Shown: positions 60,023 through 64,000 of the stretch, piece by piece
How positions within the stretch are numbered: position 1 is the first letter of the stretch
Layout of the letters: each line of letters starts with the position of its first letter
Origin: Sipunculus nudus
Taxonomy: Eukaryota; Annelida; Sipuncula; Golfingiida; Sipunculidae
Direction: 5' to 3'
Assembly (NCBI GenBank): GCA_026874595.1
Contig: CM049322.1
Span: 7,299,900 to 7,363,899, forward strand
Length of the DNA: 64,000 nucleotides
Position numbers and translations under genes: made by a program
Notes under the pieces: generated by a model
What the model saw: the letters and a program-made list of their open reading frames with translations, nothing else
Told to the model about the DNA's origin: nothing
Database searches by the model: none

Positions 60023-61943
60023 CTTAAACGTGACATGCATATACCATGTCTTTGCCCTTGCAAGGAGATCCAGTTGGACCCTGGTGGCGAAGATAAGGTG
60101 CCCTGCAACAGCTTTTCCCTCTTTCTCGATGGGAATGACCGATTGAAGAAACCCTTCGGGGATGTCCTGACTGGACACCTGAAAATATAATAAGTAGTTC
60201 ATCCAAAATGAATACAACTGTAATAAATATTTGTTAAAAAAATAACCGTTAGTTGTGAAAATCGCTATGCACTACAAATACTTTTGAAACATAGCTGATG
60301 GTGGTTGGTTTTCTACTATTACTGTTTTATGGCGTCTTCAGATTACACGTTTCTGTATTTGAATAATGTTCATTTACCATATTTTTATTGTGATGAAATG
60401 ATCTATATATACTTATCTATTTTTAACATTATGTGTTTTACTCAATTTTTATTCAAAATTTATGCCCTGAACTTAAGCCTTCTCTGATGCTTTGGTCTAT
60501 AATCTACATAAAGATTTGTATTTTTTTTTACTGAATATATGTTAAGATCAGTAGTGAGCTAAGGCTTTGCGTTGCATTAAAAATTTTCATTCAACAGTAT
60601 ACAATGCCTCTAAAATCATCAATAACTGAATTTTAATTTGTAAATTTCGTCTGCATACTTAGATTTTATCAGTTAAATCGTGGATGCAATCATAAATTAT
60701 AAATTTGTCATGTCTAGTTTGTTTTCATTCGTTTGTTTGCCTACAAGGCTATATATCATCCAAACCTGATGAAACGTCAGACGATATCCGATCAGTGGGT
60801 GGTCAAAGGGGGCACCACTCACGATTTTACCCTTGACTTCTGCTTCGACGTCTGGCACCTTGATCTGGGAAGGCTTCACCTCCAAACTGAAGCAGACTTT
60901 CGGCCAGCACACCAGATTATCCAAAGGCTCATCTCGCTTAGGATCAGTTGTCGGGTGAATCTTTCCTTTAATTTCATTTCCGTTAACCATTAACCTATCA
61001 AGGATAGTGTTGCCTGCGCCACGCCTAAAAAATTGAAGTCTCCTCCAATAATAACTCCACTGCGTCCCTTGTCCTCACGAACATTTTCAAGAAAGATAAT
61101 AACGTCTTTGAAAATTATTTTCTTCTTCTCTTCTCGTATTTTGTGAGGGCCGTGGTAAGCGGCCACTATGAGGACTCTGTTTACCATAACGGCATCAAGT
61201 CTGGCCAATGCAAATTCTTCTGACTGCTTAACCGTATCAAGCACTTCTTGAAGATAACCGACATCAAGGGTTTCAATCTCTAATCTTTTTTCTTCTGGGT
61301 CCCCTCTGTAAATAACAGCTGCGTCCCTTTTCTTCTTCTCTGCTTGTGCCAGGTATGTATGTATTTTATTAGAAGGCACTTCTGATGCCAGGAGGAGAAC
61401 ATGCTTAATATTATTGTCTGCGATATCCTGTATCACCTCATCTCGTTTTTCCTGTGGTAAGGGTGATTTCTTGCCTTTTCCTAAATTCCATAATAGGATT
61501 TCGAGTGGGATGATCCTGAAACGTATAAAATATATTATTCTAACATATGCATAATTATATTTGCTAAACGGCAGAATATTATAATGTTACTAGCAACTAA
61601 GACGATCACGGTTAAGTTTAAAATGCAGCCCTCTATATTATTGCATTTTTTTTATCATCAAAAATGTATGTAAAGGTTGTTACGTAACCGCACTGATAAT
61701 GCCTCATGCCATCATGGACAATATAATTGTGTCATAAACTGAATATATAAATTTTTTTAACATCTTTTATGTTCAAACACAAATTACATCCATTGTAAAT
61801 TGTTGAATTTCAGGAGACATTCTCAAATTTACTTATGAAAAAAAGAGTCATTGTTTGCCTTATTATTACTCAGGTAAATAACATAATTTTGTTTTCTATG
61901 GTAGACATATAGGAATCACCAAAAAACATTCAAGAAACACTAT

Positions 61944-62034
<91 letters not shown>

Positions 62035-62195
62035 AAAGTCGCATAAATCATAAACAACTGATGAGTATTTTTATTTTATTTGTATAAAACTTTAGATTCG
62101 GATATAACCTGAACAACTGATCAGAATAAGTCTTACCCTTCAACTTGTATATGTTCCTCAGATTCAGACTGGTGAGCAAGGGCTTTCGCACACAT
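60023..62195 (-). CDS. Endonuclease/exonuclease/phosphatase (EEP) superfamily protein, exons 1-3, with one frameshift
   Basis: Exon 1 is 62,195-62,137 (ATG, donor aagg|gtaaga), exon 2 is 61,515-60,766 (acceptor tacgtttcag, donor catcag|gtttgg) and exon 3 is 60,178-60,023 (acceptor tatattttcag, donor tttaag|gtatgc); phases agree. EEP motifs appear in order: ILLWNL with Asn30, LLLASEV with Glu65, VAAYHGPH, then GGDFNF, and after the break TILDRLMVN and FDHPL. These are the usual Asn, Glu, Asp/Asn and Asp-His elements of a metal-dependent phosphoesterase. Right after GGDFNF the frame breaks at a six-T run (61,032-61,027 on the minus strand): the first frame stops about 11 codons later, and the second frame continues to the exon end. 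Exon 2 has 750 nt where 751 would keep phase, so one base is missing. This may be a homopolymer sequencing error or a real inactivating change. Exon 3 reads VSSQDIPEGFLQSV...ARAKTWYMHVTFK. Substrate unknown. Confidence 0.7.
61027..61032 (-). other. Frameshift site in EEP exon 2
   Basis: An A6 run on the plus strand (T6 in the gene) is where the reading frame must change for the two halves of the EEP domain to join. Homopolymers are typical places for both sequencing errors and slippage mutations. Confidence 0.75.
61951..62031. repeat. (TA)n microsatellite, interrupted
   Basis: Two TA tracts separated by tacatacata, in the first intron of the EEP-type gene. Confidence 0.93.
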
Positions 62196-62229
62196 TGTTA
62201 TACTTGCTTAGGCTTACGCTTCGTTATTA

Positions 62230-63151
62230 TTCACTGCAAGAAAAATAATAAATAATTTCTTGAACGGCGATGCGGTTAGAGTTCAGTGCCTGGAAAATAC
62301 TGAAAATTCACAATACCTATAGATACATGTAAAATTACAGATTATTTTATACAATACAGTTTTGAGATGAAAAGCTTCCTCAATGTATTAGACTGATATA
62401 TAATTAAAATAGAAATACAAATTAAACCAACAGATTAACCGAATTTTCTTAAATCTCCCTTGATTCTGTCAGATAAGTGGATAGTTCTTCTTTTTTATTT
62501 ATTTGTTTATTGTTTGTATAAAAAAAATATCTTATTTCCTTCGATAAAACAAGCATGAGAGAGACTACGTTACGTCAAAACACTTGGTGTAGGGTATATT
62601 AATAATATATGTCTGGATTCGATAAAATGCTTATCATATGTATATGAACCATATGTCATCCCCACTTTAAAATATCAGGTATTGAAGTATTTGAAAACTA
62701 AGGCAAAAGAAAATTCATCCACAGAGCATCATTGAAAAACTCTGATGGTAATAGGTGCCCGAAAAAAATAATAGTGATATTCTTTGATCAAATATGGTAA
62801 CATATGACAACATAAACACTTAAGTGTGAACTGTGCATAATTTGTCGAGTTTTTTTTCTATGAAAATTTATCTGTTTAAAATATAAGTAAAAGAGCATAT
62901 TTTCATATTAATATATATTTTGTTTTATAGCTTGAGAAGAAAACAGGACGTATCCAATTCAAAGGTATTTGCGTGCTATCCCCTAGGTTTTATGAGCATA
63001 CGCACTGCTCTCGAATTTGTTGGGTAACTTGTACTAACTTCTTTCAGATAATGTTCAACAGTAATCGGGCATTCTTGGAATCTACACAATCCGTGTTATT
63101 ATTTCCATATTTCAAATGTTATCTATCGATATATTTATATATTTATATATC

Positions 63152-63202
<51 letters not shown>

Positions 63203-64000
63203 ATATATATATATTTGTGTATATATATTAATATATATTTGATTTTTGTTTATAAATTATACTCTTTACAAATATGGCATAGTTTCTAACCATGAATGAA
63301 CTTTGTTCCCGAAGATTGTTCTTGAAAATGAAGGGACCAGTATCAAGGCATATTCCGTTTCTCTCTATGGAATATAAGCAGTTATGTATATACGTAGTAT
63401 AACTTGACTACTCAGTACCTACATGTTGTTATTTACCTGGAAAGAACCCGTATATTACCATGTCAAGTAAATAATGGGATAAGCATTTTATTTAAAGATT
63501 CCTATCGATCTAAGTATGAATTCAGAGTCTTTTTCTTTATCAGGTGTCCATCCCTGATAATTTACCTCATAAGTTATTAAAAAAGAAAAGGTTTGCTCGA
63601 CTAAATAAGCACACATAAATAATCACGGCAATACATAATGAGTACTTTGTGGCCGCATTATAGAGCTCCAGCCCACCCAATTTGGCCAAAATATACACCG
63701 AATTTCGTAGCTTCAGGTACAGTTAACTTCATGGGCAGGATTATGACAAGATATTGCATAATAGTGACTCTTTTATTAGTTGGGGATGGTCATCATATTA
63801 TATAAATTATTTTACTGTACTTATTTATAACATGATATGTGATATGTGATAAGCCTCTTTCAATAACTGTAACTTTACATCTCTCTCTGTCTACGTTATG
63901 TTTCTCTCTATAACTTTTTTTCCATATTAGATTTCAGTACATAATAAGAGTATTCAATCACATATGCCGTGTATTTTTTTGCATCTTTTTTTAAATATTT
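62230..64000. other. Gene-free interval upstream of the EEP-type gene
   Basis: No exon is supported. The stretch 63,130-63,240 is a long interrupted (TA)n tract. The 5' untranslated part and promoter of the gene starting at 62,195 should lie here, but I see no clear TATA or initiator signal. Confidence 0.4.

Overview
The window looks like intergenic and accessory DNA from a metazoan, most plausibly a marine lophotrochozoan such as a mollusc. The reasons are: genes split by GT-AG introns, AT-rich sequence full of (TA)n, (GA)n and (TC)n tracts, tRNA-derived SINE heads, MITE-like elements, several minisatellites, and an FkbM-type methyltransferase of the kind often expanded in invertebrates. The organism call is inference; no marker gene settles it. 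Most of the 64 kb does not code for protein.

Layout. Positions 1-7,440 hold only diverged dispersed repeats. The dominating structure is a very large imperfect inverted repeat: a left arm at about 7,441-21,965 and a right arm at about 26,780-41,573, around a spacer of about 4.8 kb. The arms are roughly 90% identical by eye and carry the same things in mirror order: a 30-bp minisatellite, a SINE-like element, a repeat block, a single-exon FkbM methyltransferase ORF, a second SINE head, a short tandem array, a MITE-like element and a third SINE at the inner edge. The arms differ by clear indels: a tandem duplication in the left arm, and in the right arm a 0.35-kb insertion and an expanded 331-bp higher-order repeat. 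The two FkbM copies stand out because 843 bp, covering most of the ORF and the first ~90 bp of 3' flank, differ at one base only, while the first 170 bp of the same exon differ at 15. That pattern points to recent gene conversion between the arms.

The spacer (21,966-26,779) contains microsatellites, a perfect hairpin, a ~60-bp tandem array with one inverted unit, and a clean 613-bp MITE with ~38-bp terminal inverted repeats and TA target duplications. Just outside the right arm, 41,880-42,715 is a third, diverged copy of a block found inside both arms. It is followed by a ~390-bp tandem array (42,690-43,640) and a 37-bp satellite (44,311-45,660) with its own 347-bp higher-order duplication.

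From 47 to 64 kb there are traces of ordinary split genes on the minus strand: a small membrane protein (48,853-48,547), a probable secreted peptide exon (56,823-56,692), and an endonuclease/exonuclease/phosphatase (EEP) superfamily gene starting at 62,195 with further exons down to 58,161. The EEP gene has a one-base frameshift in a homopolymer directly after its GGDFNF motif. Between them is a 23-bp minisatellite (51,300-53,200) whose long open frames are artefacts, and an unrecognised coding-like stretch at 53,257-53,910. All coordinates for repeats are by eye and should be read as good to tens of bases, except where exon ends are given from splice signals.
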